Position numbers and translations under genes: made by a program. From Cellulomonas edaphi (GTDB taxonomy: Bacteria; Actinomycetota; Actinomycetes; Actinomycetales; Cellulomonadaceae), in contig NZ_JAUCGR010000002.1 of assembly GCF_030362815.1 (NCBI RefSeq), positions 930,001-994,000 on the forward strand: DNA of 64,000 nucleotides, in the 5' to 3' direction. The notes under the pieces are model-generated. The model was not told the DNA's origin, made no database searches, and saw nothing but the letters and a program-made list of their open reading frames with translations. Below, in pieces: positions 35,244 to 44,670 of the stretch. Position 1 is the first letter of the stretch, and every line of letters starts with the position of its first letter.

Positions 35244-36566
35244 GTGCGCAAGACCACCCGCAAGTTCCTGGCCGTCACGGCCGGGGTCGCGAGCATCGCC
35301 CTGCTCGCTTCTGCGTGTTCCTCCGACAGCAACTCCAGCGACGACCCGTCGTCCTCGGCGTCGTCCTCGGAGTCGGCCGCCTCGACCGAGAAGATCACGC
35401 TCAAGGTCGCCACGTTCAACGAGTTCGGCTACAAGGACCTGTACAAGGAGTACATGTCGCTGCACCCGAACATCACGATCGTCGACGACAAGGCTGCCAA
35501 GTCGGACGACGCCCGCGCGGCGGTCCAGACCGCGATCGGTGCCGACACCGTCAAGGACGACATCATCGCTGCTGACAGCGACTGGATGCCGGAGCTGCTC
35601 GAGACCCCCGACTACTTCCTCGACCTCGCGTCGGACACGGTCAAGGACCGCTGGCCCGCCTGGAAGTCCGCCCTGAGCACCACGGCCGACGGCAAGCTCA
35701 TCGGCTACGGCACGGACGCCGGCCCCGAGGCCATCTGCTACCGCAAGGACCTGTTCGAGAAGGCCGGGCTCGCGTCCGACCGCGAGTCCGTCGCCAAGGC
35801 GATCGGCACGTCGTGGGACGACTACTTCGCCCTGGGCGAGAAGTTCATGTCCAAGAAGACCGGCGCCGCGTGGTTCGACTCGATCGGCGCGCTGTCGCAG
35901 GGCATGGTCAACCAGCTCGACGCCCCGTTCGAGAACCCGGAGACCGACGAGATCACGGCGCTCGACGCCGACTCGCAGATCAAGCCGGTCTACGACCTGC
36001 TCACGAGCGACAAGGTCCTGGCCCAGTCCGCGCACCTGCAGCAGTGGACCCCGGACTGGAACGCGGCCTTCGCCAAGGACGCCTTCGCGACCCAGCTGTG
36101 CCCGCCGTGGATGACGCAGATCATCACCGGCAACGCGCCTGACCAGAAGAACTGGGACGTCGCCGACGTCATGCCCGGTGGCGCCAGCAACTGGGGCGGC
36201 TCGTTCCTCCTCGTTCCTGCCAAGGGCAAGAACGCCGACGCCGCCAAGGCGCTCGCCGACTGGCTGACCGACCCGGTGCAGACCGCGAAGATCTTCGTCC
36301 AGTACGGCAACTTCCCGAGCCAGACGGCCGCCACCACCGACCCGTCGGTGACCGGCAAGACGGACGCCTACTTCGGTGGCGCCCCGACCGGCCAGATCTT
36401 CTCCAACCGGTTCGCCCCGATCGAGAAGCAGCCGTACCGCGGCTCGCACTACTTCGCGATCAACCAGGCGCTCGGCGACGCGTACACCCGCGTCGACGTG
36501 ACCAAGTCGGACTCCGCCGCGGACTCGTGGAAGAAGTTCGAGACGGCCGTCAAGGACCTCGGCTGA
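35244..36566 (+). CDS. cebE: Sugar ABC transporter substrate-binding lipoprotein, CebE-like
   Basis: 440 residues. Type II signal peptide with lipobox LLASAC (Cys25), then a Ser/Asp-rich tether of about 25 residues and the family 1 solute-binding fold beginning KITLKVATFNEFGYKDLYKEY. Aromatic- and acid-rich blocks such as DSDWMPELLETPDYFLDL and NWGGSFLLVPAKG fit an oligosaccharide cleft. CebE binds cellobiose and cellotriose at the outer membrane face. The substrate assignment rests mainly on the CelR-type boxes in the leader. GTG start with AAGGGAG. The ATPase (usually the shared MsiK) is not here. A hairpin follows the stop. Confidence 0.8.
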   Translation: MRKTTRKFLAVTAGVASIALLASACSSDSNSSDDPSSSASSSESAASTEKITLKVATFNEFGYKDLYKEYMSLHPNITIVDDKAAKSDDARAAVQTAIGADTVKDDIIAADSDWMPELLETPDYFLDLASDTVKDRWPAWKSALSTTADGKLIGYGTDAGPEAICYRKDLFEKAGLASDRESVAKAIGTSWDDYFALGEKFMSKKTGAAWFDSIGALSQGMVNQLDAPFENPETDEITALDADSQIKPVYDLLTSDKVLAQSAHLQQWTPDWNAAFAKDAFATQLCPPWMTQIITGNAPDQKNWDVADVMPGGASNWGGSFLLVPAKGKNADAAKALADWLTDPVQTAKIFVQYGNFPSQTAATTDPSVTGKTDAYFGGAPTGQIFSNRFAPIEKQPYRGSHYFAINQALGDAYTRVDVTKSDSAADSWKKFETAVKDLG

Positions 36567-36580
36567 CGATGTCCTGAGCA

Positions 36581-36616
36581 CTCGGGGGGCGGGGCCTCAC
36601 GGTCCCGCCCCCCGAG
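36581..36616 (+). terminator. Intra-operon hairpin between binding protein and permease
   Basis: Perfect 13-bp stem: CTCGGGGGGCGGG (36581-36593), 10-base loop, CCCGCCCCCCGAG (36604-36616). Probably stabilises the upstream mRNA or partly terminates, so that binding protein exceeds permease. Confidence 0.65.
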
Positions 36617-36661
36617 CCCGGACACGCACAGCACAGCCCGCCTCGGCCCCGAAGGACTTCC

Positions 36662-37672
36662 ATGACCAGCACCCAGACCCCGCAGTTCGCGGGGCCCACG
36701 TCCGGCGAGGACGGGGACCGGCAGCAACGGCGCGTCGGGTTCTCGCAGAAGCTCGGACGCTGGGACGTCAAGCTCTCCCCCTACCTCTACATCTCCCCGT
36801 TCTTCATCCTGTTCCTCGTCGTGGGGCTCTTCCCGCTGCTCTACACGGCGTTCGTGTCCATCCACGACTGGGACCTGATCAAGGGCCAGGGCGACAGCGT
36901 CGGCCTCAAGAACTACGACTGGGTGCTCCACTCGGAGACGTTCTGGAAGTCCGTCCGCAACACCTTCAGCATCTTCCTGCTGAGCTCCGTGCCGCAGATC
37001 ATCATCGCGCTCGTGCTCGCCGCGATCCTCGACGCGAACCTGCGCGCCAAGACGTTCTGGCGGATGGGCGTGCTCGTCCCCTACGTGGTCGCGCCGGTGG
37101 CCGTCAGCCTCATCTTCGGCCAGCTGTTCGCCGACCAGTCGGGCACGATCAACCAGATCCTGACCAACCTGGGTCTGCCGACCATCGGCTGGCACGCCGA
37201 CGTGCTGCCGAGCCACATCGCCATCGCCTCGATGGTCAACTTCCGGTGGACCGGGTACAACACGCTGATCCTGCTCGCCGCGATGCAGGCCATCCCGCGC
37301 GACCTGTACGAGGCCGCCATCATCGACGGCGCCACGCGCGTGCGGCAGTTCTTCTCGATCACCATCCCGATGCTGCGGCCGACCATGATCTTCGTGATCA
37401 TCACGTCGACCATCGGCGGCCTGCAGATCTTCGACGAGCCGCGCCTGTTCGACCAGGACGGCCGTGGCGGCGCCGACGGGCAGTACCTGACGGTGACCAA
37501 CTACATCTACCAGCTGGGCTGGACGAACCGGAACTTCGGCCGCGCGTCGGCAGTCGCGTGGATCTTGTTCCTCATCATCCTGGTGATCGCTCTGATCAAC
37601 CTGATGATCACGCGGCGGATCGCGTCCGATCAGTCCGCCGGTGAGAAGAAGCGAAAGAAGGTCCGAGCATGA
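36662..37672 (+). CDS. cebF: Sugar ABC transporter permease, CebF/MalF-like
   Basis: 336 residues with six spans: about 40-62 (ISPFFILFLVVGLFPLLYTAF), 105-130, 140-160, 190-212, 245-265 and 295-318. The cytoplasmic EAA loop, which docks the ATPase, is YEAAIIDGATRVRQFFSITIPML, matching EAA-X3-G. It forms the membrane channel with the next gene's product. ATG after GAAGGACTTCC; the stop overlaps the next start by four bases (ATGA). Confidence 0.88.
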   Translation: MTSTQTPQFAGPTSGEDGDRQQRRVGFSQKLGRWDVKLSPYLYISPFFILFLVVGLFPLLYTAFVSIHDWDLIKGQGDSVGLKNYDWVLHSETFWKSVRNTFSIFLLSSVPQIIIALVLAAILDANLRAKTFWRMGVLVPYVVAPVAVSLIFGQLFADQSGTINQILTNLGLPTIGWHADVLPSHIAIASMVNFRWTGYNTLILLAAMQAIPRDLYEAAIIDGATRVRQFFSITIPMLRPTMIFVIITSTIGGLQIFDEPRLFDQDGRGGADGQYLTVTNYIYQLGWTNRNFGRASAVAWILFLIILVIALINLMITRRIASDQSAGEKKRKKVRA

Positions 37673-38592
37673 GCGCCCCGTCCGTCGCCGCGATCGAGCA
37701 GTTTGCCGGCAAGGGCGCCGCGCGCAGCGCCGCCCGCAAGCGCAACCGTGCGACGAGCGGGAGCGGGTCCGAGCGTCGGCCCCGGTGGGTCACGTACGCG
37801 CTGCTGACCCTCGCGCTCGCGATCTCGTTCTACCCGCTGTACTACGCGTTCCTGCTGGCCTCGTCCACGGCGAACGACATCGCGCGGCACCCCATCCCGT
37901 CGCTCATCCCCGGCGGGCACCTGATCGAGAACATCAAGCGCGTGCTGGAGTCCGACATCGGGTTCTGGAAGGCCGTGGAGAACTCGGTCATCATCGCGGT
38001 CGTCACGTCGCTGTCCGTGGTGCTGTTCTCGACGCTCGCCGGCTTCGCCTTCGCCAAGCTGCGGTTCCGCGGTCGTGGCCCGCTGCTGGTCTTCGTCATC
38101 GCGACCACCGCGGTCCCGACCCAGCTCGGCGTGGTGCCGCTGTTCCTCATCATGAAGCAGCTGGACTGGATCGGTCAGATCCAGGCGGTGATCGTGCCGG
38201 GCCTCGTGACGGCGTTCGGCGTGTTCTGGATGACGCAGTACCTGGAGAGCGCGCTCCCCTACGAGCTCATCGAGGCCGCCCGCGTGGACGGCGCGTCGAT
38301 GATCCGCACGTTCTGGAGCATCGCGCTCCCGGCTGCCCGACCGGCTGCCACGATGCTCGGCCTGTTCACGTTCGTCACGTCGTGGACCAACTACTTCTGG
38401 CCGTTCATCATCCTGGGCTCGTCGAACCCGACGCTCCCGGTCGCCCTGCAGCTTCTCCAGGGGACCTTCTTCAAGGACATGTCGCTGGTCATGGCCGGCG
38501 TCGTCCTGTCGGTGATCCCGCTGCTCATGCTGTTCATCGTCGCGGGCCGCCAGCTCGTCGCAGGCATCATGCAGGGCGCGGTCAAGGGGTGA
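37669..38592 (+). CDS. cebG: Sugar ABC transporter permease, CebG/MalG-like
   Basis: 307 residues. A basic N-terminal tail of about 40 residues is followed by six spans. The EAA loop is IEAARVDGASMIRTFWSIALPAARPA, and the C-terminus GIMQGAVKG is typical of MalG-type subunits. Second half of the transporter. Coupled to the previous gene by ATGA. In Streptomyces this position is followed by a beta-glucosidase gene; here a hairpin and the regulator gene come next instead. Confidence 0.88.
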   Translation: MSAPSVAAIEQFAGKGAARSAARKRNRATSGSGSERRPRWVTYALLTLALAISFYPLYYAFLLASSTANDIARHPIPSLIPGGHLIENIKRVLESDIGFWKAVENSVIIAVVTSLSVVLFSTLAGFAFAKLRFRGRGPLLVFVIATTAVPTQLGVVPLFLIMKQLDWIGQIQAVIVPGLVTAFGVFWMTQYLESALPYELIEAARVDGASMIRTFWSIALPAARPAATMLGLFTFVTSWTNYFWPFIILGSSNPTLPVALQLLQGTFFKDMSLVMAGVVLSVIPLLMLFIVAGRQLVAGIMQGAVKG

Positions 38593-38608
38593 TCTCCCCC
38601 GCCGGTGC

Positions 38609-38644
38609 CCCGGTGCGCGGTCGTAAGGTGGACCGCGCACCGGG
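38609..38644 (+). terminator. Operon terminator after cebG
   Basis: Perfect 14-bp stem from CCCGGTGCGCGGTC (38609-38622) to GACCGCGCACCGGG (38631-38644) with an 8-base loop, 17 bases after the stop codon. Confidence 0.7.
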
Positions 38645-38773
38645 CGCCGCCGCCGTCGGTCCCGACGGCACCGCACCCAGGTCCGCCATCCACCCAGCGC
38701 GTACCGGGAAGCGCATCGCCGCGCGGACCGTCCGGACGCTGCTGCCCACACTTCGCACGGAAGGGAGCCCGGC

Positions 38774-39811
38774 GTGAACCCCACGCTCCGGCAGGACGAG
38801 GCGCCCCCCGTCACCCCCACCCTCGAGCAGGTCGCCGAGCGCGCAGGAGTCTCGCGCTCGACCGCCTCGCGAGCCATCAACGGCGGCCTGCGGGTCTCCC
38901 CCGAGGCGCAGGCCTCGGTCGACGCGGCCGTGGCCGAGCTGGGGTACACCCCCAACCGCGCGGCTCGCTCGCTGGTCACCAAGCGCACCGACTCGATCGC
39001 GCTCGTGGTCCCCGAGCCCGACGAGAGGGTGCTGTCCGACCCGTTCTTCGCGGGCACCCTCAACGGACTGAGCTCCTCGCTCGCCGACTCCGACATCCAG
39101 GTGGTGCTCGTCATCGCCCGCCCCGGTGAGTCCGACCGCACGCTGCGCTACCTGCGCAACGGGCACGTCGACGGCGCGGTCGTCGTGTCGCACCACCGCT
39201 CCGACGACCTCGACAGCGCGCTGCTCACCTCGCGCGTCCCGAACGTCTTCGTCGGTCGGCCCCTGTCCACCGAGGTGGTGGGCGTCAACTACGTCGACAC
39301 CGACAACGTCGCGGGCGGCACGCTCGCCACACAGGCGCTGATCGAGCGCGGCTGCCGCCGCATCGCGACGATCGCCGGGCCCGAGGACATGTCGGCCGGC
39401 ATCGACCGCCTGATCGGCTGGCGCGCGGCGCTGGCCTCGGCGGGCATGCCCGACGACGCGGTCGTGTACGGCGACTTCACGATCGCGTCGGGCGCGGCCG
39501 CGGCGCGCGACCTGCTGGCGCGGCACCCGGACATCGACGGCATCTTCATCGCGTCCGACCTCATGGCCGCCGGCGCGATGGGCGTGCTGGCGGAGGCCGG
39601 CAAGGACATCCCCGGGGACATCGCGGTGGTCGGCTACGACAACATCGGCGTCGCGGCGTCGACCACTCCCCCGCTGACCACCGTGGTGCAGCCCGTCGCG
39701 GCGATGGCGCGTGCCGCCGGTGCGCGCCTGCTGGCTCAGCTGCAGGGCATGCCGACACCCGTCGAGCCGCTGATCTTCGAGCCGGAGCTGGTGCGCCGGG
39801 CCTCGGCCTGA
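38774..39811 (+). CDS. cebR: LacI-family repressor, CebR-like
   Basis: 345 residues. The LacI helix-turn-helix is TLEQVAERAGVSRSTASRAINGG (about 16-38), with the hinge helix NRAARSLVTKRT, then a periplasmic-binding-protein-like sensor domain (DSIALVVPEPDERVLSDPFF to the C-terminus) containing DGIFIASDLMAAGAMGVL and AVVGYDNIGVAASTTPPLTTV. It probably binds the two CelR-type boxes upstream of cebE and is released by cello-oligosaccharides; the link is inferred from position and box sequence. GTG start with AAGGGAG 8 nt upstream. It sits 181 bases downstream of cebG and its stop is 1 base from putA's. Confidence 0.85.
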   Translation: MNPTLRQDEAPPVTPTLEQVAERAGVSRSTASRAINGGLRVSPEAQASVDAAVAELGYTPNRAARSLVTKRTDSIALVVPEPDERVLSDPFFAGTLNGLSSSLADSDIQVVLVIARPGESDRTLRYLRNGHVDGAVVVSHHRSDDLDSALLTSRVPNVFVGRPLSTEVVGVNYVDTDNVAGGTLATQALIERGCRRIATIAGPEDMSAGIDRLIGWRAALASAGMPDDAVVYGDFTIASGAAAARDLLARHPDIDGIFIASDLMAAGAMGVLAEAGKDIPGDIAVVGYDNIGVAASTTPPLTTVVQPVAAMARAAGARLLAQLQGMPTPVEPLIFEPELVRRASA

Positions 39812-39812
39812 C

Positions 39813-42800
39813 TCACGCCGCGGGCAGGTGCCCGAAGCGGTGACGGGTGCGGCTCACGGCCTGCTCACGCAGCACGGACAGCAGCTCCCGGTCGGCCGAC
39901 GCCAGCACCGGACCGTCCAGCACGGTCACCTCGGCCACGCGCGTCGCCGCGGCGGAACGCAGGGCCGGCTCCGCGCCGCCGACCACCCGGATGCGGCCCG
40001 AGACGGCGCCGCTCGCGACCCGCGCCGCGAAGGCCGCGTCGTCCTCGTCGGGGGCCGTGCTCTCGACGACCGGCACGCCCGCCGTCACGGCCGCGTGCCG
40101 GACGCGCTCGACGTCCCGCTCCCGAGCGCCCGCGCGCACCCGCAGCACCAGGGACGGCAGCGGGCGGTAGCGCAGCACGTTCGACTCGACGCGCAGGCCG
40201 CTCGGGTCGTGCTCGACGCCGAACGTCTCGGCCCAGGCGCGCTCGTCGTCGGCGCTCGCCCAGGCGAGCCACGCGTCGTCGTCGCCCGGCACGTCCGGCC
40301 CGTCACGCCACGCACCCAGCTGCGCCACGTAGTGCGGTCCGCCCGCCTTCGCACCCGGACCCACCACCGAGGCCTTCCACCCGCCGAACGGCTGACGCTG
40401 CACGACGGCACCGGTGATGTGCCGGTTTACGTAGGCGTTGCCCACCTCGACGTGCTCCAGCCAGTGCTCGATCTCCCGCTCGTCGAGCGAGTGCAGGCCG
40501 CCGGTCAGCCCGAAGGCCACCGCGTTCTGCCACTCGATGGCCTCGTCGAGCGTGCGCGCCCGCATCACGCCCAGCACCGGGCCGAAGCACTCCGTGGTGT
40601 GGAACCACGAGCCCGGCTGCACGCCGTGCCGGACGCCGGGGGTCCAGCAGCGCCCCTCGTCGTCCAGGCGTCGGGGAGCCACGAGCCACTCCTCGCCCTC
40701 GTCGAGCGTCGTCAGCGCGCGCCGGAGCTTGCCCGCGGCCGGCTCGACCAGGGGGCCCATCCCGGTGGCCAGGTCGGCGGCGGGACCCACCCGCAACGAC
40801 GCCACGGCGTCGGCGAGCTGGCGGCGCAGCCGGTCGTCCGTGCACGCCGAGCCGACCAGGATCAGCAGCGATGCGGCGGAGCACTTCTGCCCCGCGTGGC
40901 CGAAGGCTGAGCGCACGACGTCGGCGACCGCGAGGTCGACATCGGCCGACGGCGTCACCACGAGCGCGTTCTTGCCGGAGGTCTCCGCCATGACCTGCAG
41001 GTCGGGCCGCCACCCGGCGAACAGCTCGGCGGTCTCGATCGAGCCGGTCAGCAGCACGCGCGTCACGTCCTCGTGCGTCACGAGGCGTCGTCCGACCTCG
41101 TCCTCGGGGCTGAGCACGACCGTGAGCACCCCCGGGGGCAGGGCGCTCGCGACGGCCGCCATGGCCACCTGCGCGCACCGGGGTGTGGCCGGGGCGGGCT
41201 TGATGAGCACCGGGCTCCCGGCTGCGAGGGCGGCCAGCACCGAACCCACCGGGATGGCGACGGGGAAGTTCCACGGCGGCGTCACCACCGTGACCCCCTG
41301 CGGCTCGAACACCGCGCCGGGCATGCCGTCGAGCTCGTCCGCCCGGTCGGCGTAATAGCGCGCGAAGTCGACCGCCTCGCTGACCTCGGGGTCGGCCTCG
41401 GCCACGGTCTTCGCCGCCTCCTCGACCATCACCGCGACGAGGTCCCCTCGTGCGGCCTCGAGCGCGGCTCCGGCGTGGCGGAGTGCGGCAGCCCGCTCGC
41501 GTGCGGGCGTGGCGGACCAGGAGCGCGACGCCGCGACCGCCCGGGCGACGACGCGGTCCACGTCCTCGACGCTCTCGACGCGGAGCGCACCCTCCGGCGG
41601 GGCGACGTGCCGCACGACGAGCCCACGAGCCCAGGCGCGCGCGTCCGCGACCGACGGGTCGGTGTCGGCCACGTTGGTGAAGGTGGCCCCCTCGTGCCGA
41701 CGCTGGTCGTCGCGCCGGGGCACCGCCGACACGGCGTGACGGTGCCGGACGGCGTCCACGAACGCGGCCTCTTGCGTGCCCATCGCGCCGTCGCTCCCGT
41801 CGGGTCCGTCCTCGGGCGCGAACAGCGCGTGCAGGAAGTTCTCGCCCGCGGCGTTCTCCTCGAGCCGGCGCACCAGGTAGGCGACCGCGACATCGAAGTC
41901 GTCGTGCGCCACCACGGGCGTGTAGAGCAGCACCTCGCCGACGTCGTCGCGCACAGCACGCGCCTGGGCGGGGGCCATCCCCTGCAGCATCTCGACATCC
42001 ATCGCGTCGCCGACGCCGCGTGCCCCGGCGAGCACGTGCGCGGCCGCGACGTGGAACAGGTTGTGGCTGGCGACCCCCACGCGGAGCACCTCCGTGCGGT
42101 CGCGGTCCAGCGCGCGGTCGACGAGGCGCAGGTAGGCGGCGTCGACCTCGGCCTTGGTGCCGTAGGGCGCCTGGGGCCAGCCGTGCAGCTCGGCGTCGAC
42201 CCGCTCCATCGCCAGGTTCGCGCCCTTGACCAGGCGCACCTTGAGCGCCGCGCCACCTGCGGTCCGCCGCTCGTGCGCGAGGTCGGCGAGCTCGTCGTAC
42301 GCCGCGAGCGCGTCGGGCAGGTAGGCCTGCAGGACCACGCCCATGGGGGCGTGGAGCAGCTCCCGCTCGGCCGCGAGCCGGCGGAACACCTGCAGCGTCA
42401 GGCTGAGGTCGCGGTACTCCTCCATGTCGAGGTTGAGGAACGTGCCGTGCTCCGCGGCGACCCGGTACAGCGGGACCAGGCGATCCGCCACGCGTGCCGC
42501 GCTCGCCTCGGTGTCCCACGTGGAGAGCTGGCTGGCGACCGCCGAGACCTTCACCGACACGTAGTCGACATCCGGCCGCTGGACCAGCTCGGTCAGCCGT
42601 GCCAGCCGGGCGGCCGCCTCCTGCTCCCCCAGCACGGCCTCGCCGAGCAGGTTGAGGTTGAGCCGGAAGCCCTGCGCGCGCATCCGCGCCAGGTGCGGCC
42701 CCAGACCCGGACCCGCGTCCGCGACGAGGTGACCCACCAGCTGCCGCAGCCTGGCACGGGCGGCCGGCACCACGACGCCGGGCGCGACGGGCGCGACCCG

Positions 42801-43094
42801 CGTCCCGACTGTGAGCAGCGCGCGGTCCACGGGCCCGAGGAACGAGGCGGAACCGGCCGCGCGGCCCAGGGCAGCCAGCTCTCGCGCGGCGACGTGCAGG
42901 TCACGCGGCCGGGCCACGCGGTCGACGAAGCGCACTGCGAGCTCCAGCCCGGCGGGATCCGCGACGAGGGCGCCCAGGCGGGCCGCGGTCCGCCGCTCGC
43001 GTGCGGGTCCGGCTGCCGTCCCCTCGCTCGTCGCGTCCAGCCACCAGTGGGCGAGCGCGAGCGCGCGGGGTACGAGGTCGTCGAGCTCGGTCAT
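39813..43094 (-). CDS. putA: Bifunctional proline dehydrogenase / delta-1-pyrroline-5-carboxylate dehydrogenase
   Basis: 1093 residues. Residues about 40-460 are the FAD-binding proline dehydrogenase barrel (VSVKVSAVASQLSTWD, FLNLDMEEYRDLSLTLQVF, KVRLVKGANLAMERVDAELH). Residues about 540-1000 are the P5C/glutamate-semialdehyde dehydrogenase, with NAD loop TPPWNFPVAIPVGSVLAAL, catalytic Glu in AETSGKNALVV and Cys in GHAGQKCSAASLLIL. Proline is oxidised to glutamate. No N-terminal ribbon-helix-helix, so it is not a self-repressing PutA. ATG at 43094 with GAGGAGG 3 nt upstream; the 98-residue upstream extension is rejected. Divergent from glutamate dehydrogenase. Confidence 0.93.
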   Translation of the reverse strand: MTELDDLVPRALALAHWWLDATSEGTAAGPARERRTAARLGALVADPAGLELAVRFVDRVARPRDLHVAARELAALGRAAGSASFLGPVDRALLTVGTRVAPVAPGVVVPAARARLRQLVGHLVADAGPGLGPHLARMRAQGFRLNLNLLGEAVLGEQEAAARLARLTELVQRPDVDYVSVKVSAVASQLSTWDTEASAARVADRLVPLYRVAAEHGTFLNLDMEEYRDLSLTLQVFRRLAAERELLHAPMGVVLQAYLPDALAAYDELADLAHERRTAGGAALKVRLVKGANLAMERVDAELHGWPQAPYGTKAEVDAAYLRLVDRALDRDRTEVLRVGVASHNLFHVAAAHVLAGARGVGDAMDVEMLQGMAPAQARAVRDDVGEVLLYTPVVAHDDFDVAVAYLVRRLEENAAGENFLHALFAPEDGPDGSDGAMGTQEAAFVDAVRHRHAVSAVPRRDDQRRHEGATFTNVADTDPSVADARAWARGLVVRHVAPPEGALRVESVEDVDRVVARAVAASRSWSATPARERAAALRHAGAALEAARGDLVAVMVEEAAKTVAEADPEVSEAVDFARYYADRADELDGMPGAVFEPQGVTVVTPPWNFPVAIPVGSVLAALAAGSPVLIKPAPATPRCAQVAMAAVASALPPGVLTVVLSPEDEVGRRLVTHEDVTRVLLTGSIETAELFAGWRPDLQVMAETSGKNALVVTPSADVDLAVADVVRSAFGHAGQKCSAASLLILVGSACTDDRLRRQLADAVASLRVGPAADLATGMGPLVEPAAGKLRRALTTLDEGEEWLVAPRRLDDEGRCWTPGVRHGVQPGSWFHTTECFGPVLGVMRARTLDEAIEWQNAVAFGLTGGLHSLDEREIEHWLEHVEVGNAYVNRHITGAVVQRQPFGGWKASVVGPGAKAGGPHYVAQLGAWRDGPDVPGDDDAWLAWASADDERAWAETFGVEHDPSGLRVESNVLRYRPLPSLVLRVRAGARERDVERVRHAAVTAGVPVVESTAPDEDDAAFAARVASGAVSGRIRVVGGAEPALRSAAATRVAEVTVLDGPVLASADRELLSVLREQAVSRTRHRFGHLPAA

Positions 43095-43323
43095 GGTCCT
43101 CCTCGGCACGACGAGGGGGTCGCCCGCGCCGTCACGGTGAAAGGGCGCGCTGGGTGCGCACGTCCCGGGCCCAGTCTGGCCCGCCGGCCCTGGCGCGGCG
43201 AGTCGCGTCGGCCAGGGCACGGCGAGCGCTCGTCGGTGGCAAGGTGGGGTCGCGGCACGGAGCACCGCGGTCGGCGACGAGGCCGGCCATCCGGGCCGGC
43301 ACGCTCGCATCGGAAGGACACCC

Positions 43324-44610
43324 ATGCCTGACGAAGTCCGCACGACGCCCGCCACCACCCCCGGCGCGGCTGGCTCTGCCCTCGACACCGCACACGCCCA
43401 GCTGGCGTCGGCGGTCCAGATCCTCGGCTATGACGACGGCCTGCACCGCATGCTCGCCACGCCACGCCGCGAGATGAACGTCGCCATCCCCCTGCGCCGC
43501 GACGACGGCTCGACCGAGCTGTTCATGGGCTACCGGGTGCAGCACAACATCTCCCGCGGTCCCGGCAAGGGCGGGCTGCGGTACTCCGCGTCGGTCGACG
43601 TCGACGAGGTCCGCGCGCTGGCCATGTGGATGACCTGGAAGTGCGCCGTGGTCGACGTGCCCTACGGCGGGGCCAAGGGTGGCGTGACGATCGACCCCTC
43701 GCGGTACAGCTCGACCGAGCTCGAGCGGGTCACCCGGCGCTACACGAGCGAGATCATGCCGATCATCGGCCCGGAGCGGGACATCATGGCCCCGGACATC
43801 GGCACCAACGAGCAGACCATGGCCTGGGTCATGGACACGTACTCCGTGAACATGGGCTACACGATCGCCGCGGTCACCACCGGCAAGCCCCTGGCCGTGG
43901 GCGGCTCGCTGGGGCGGGCCACCGCCACCTCGCAGGGCGTGGTCCACGCCGCCGCGGCCGCCCTCGCGGACGCGGGCGTGCGCCTCGACGAGGTCTCCAC
44001 CGCCATCCAGGGCTTCGGCAAGGTGGGTTCGCACGCGGCGCGCCTGCTGCACGAGGCCGGCACGCGCGTGGTCGCGGTCAGCGACGAGCACGGCGGTGTG
44101 CAGGCGTCCGACGGTCTCGACGTGCCCGCCCTGCTGGCGCACGTGGCGGCGGGCGGCGCGGTCGCCGAGTTCGACGGCGGCACGCCCGTGAGCAACGCCG
44201 AGCTGCTGGCGCTCGACGTGGACGTCCTGATCCCCGCCGCCGTCGAGGGCGTCCTGGACGCCGACGCCGCGGGCCGGGTGAAGGCGCGGTGGGTCGTCGA
44301 GGCCGCCAACGGACCCACCACGACCGAGGGCGATCGCGTGCTCGCCGAGCGCGGCATCGTGGTGGTGCCCGACATCCTGGCCAACGCCGGTGGCGTCATC
44401 GTGTCCTACTTCGAGTGGGTGCAGGCCAACCAGGCGTACTGGTGGACGGAGCAGGAGATCGCCGAGCGCCTCGAGCTGCGGATGGCGGCGTCGTACGCCG
44501 CCGTGTCGGCGGTCTCGCGCCGCGAGGGGATCACCCTGCGTGACGCCGCGCTGGTCATCGGCGTGCGCCGCGTCGCCGAGGCCCATCAGATCCGCGGCCT
44601 GTACCCCTAG
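43324..44610 (+). CDS. gdhA: Glutamate dehydrogenase
   Basis: 428 residues, the usual length for the hexameric class. MGYRVQHNISRGPGKGGLRYS and the catalytic Lys region DVPYGGAKGGVTIDP are followed by APDIGTNEQTMAWVMDTY and the NAD(P)-binding IQGFGKVGSHAARLL; VEAANGPTTTEGD and VPDILANAGGVIVSYFEWVQ complete the family pattern. It converts glutamate to 2-oxoglutarate and ammonia or the reverse. With divergent putA it gives a complete proline-to-2-oxoglutarate route. AAGGAC lies before the ATG. The 229-base shared upstream region holds both promoters; I could not assign them. Confidence 0.94.
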   Translation: MPDEVRTTPATTPGAAGSALDTAHAQLASAVQILGYDDGLHRMLATPRREMNVAIPLRRDDGSTELFMGYRVQHNISRGPGKGGLRYSASVDVDEVRALAMWMTWKCAVVDVPYGGAKGGVTIDPSRYSSTELERVTRRYTSEIMPIIGPERDIMAPDIGTNEQTMAWVMDTYSVNMGYTIAAVTTGKPLAVGGSLGRATATSQGVVHAAAAALADAGVRLDEVSTAIQGFGKVGSHAARLLHEAGTRVVAVSDEHGGVQASDGLDVPALLAHVAAGGAVAEFDGGTPVSNAELLALDVDVLIPAAVEGVLDADAAGRVKARWVVEAANGPTTTEGDRVLAERGIVVVPDILANAGGVIVSYFEWVQANQAYWWTEQEIAERLELRMAASYAAVSAVSRREGITLRDAALVIGVRRVAEAHQIRGLYP

Positions 44611-44623
44611 GCCGGCCGCTCGT

Positions 44624-44665
44624 CGACGTCGCCCGCGCCCGCCCGGAGCGGCGTGGGCGACGTCG
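44624..44665. terminator. Bidirectional terminator hairpin
   Basis: Perfect 11-bp stem, CGACGTCGCCC (44624-44634) and GGGCGACGTCG (44655-44665), with a 20-base loop between convergent gdhA and the META gene. Confidence 0.6.
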
Positions 44666-44670
44666 GCCGC

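Noticed and set aside
43095..43388. 98-residue N-terminal extension of PutA
   Set aside because: No PutA DNA-binding domain or other fold is visible, and the ATG at 43094 has GAGGAGG directly upstream.
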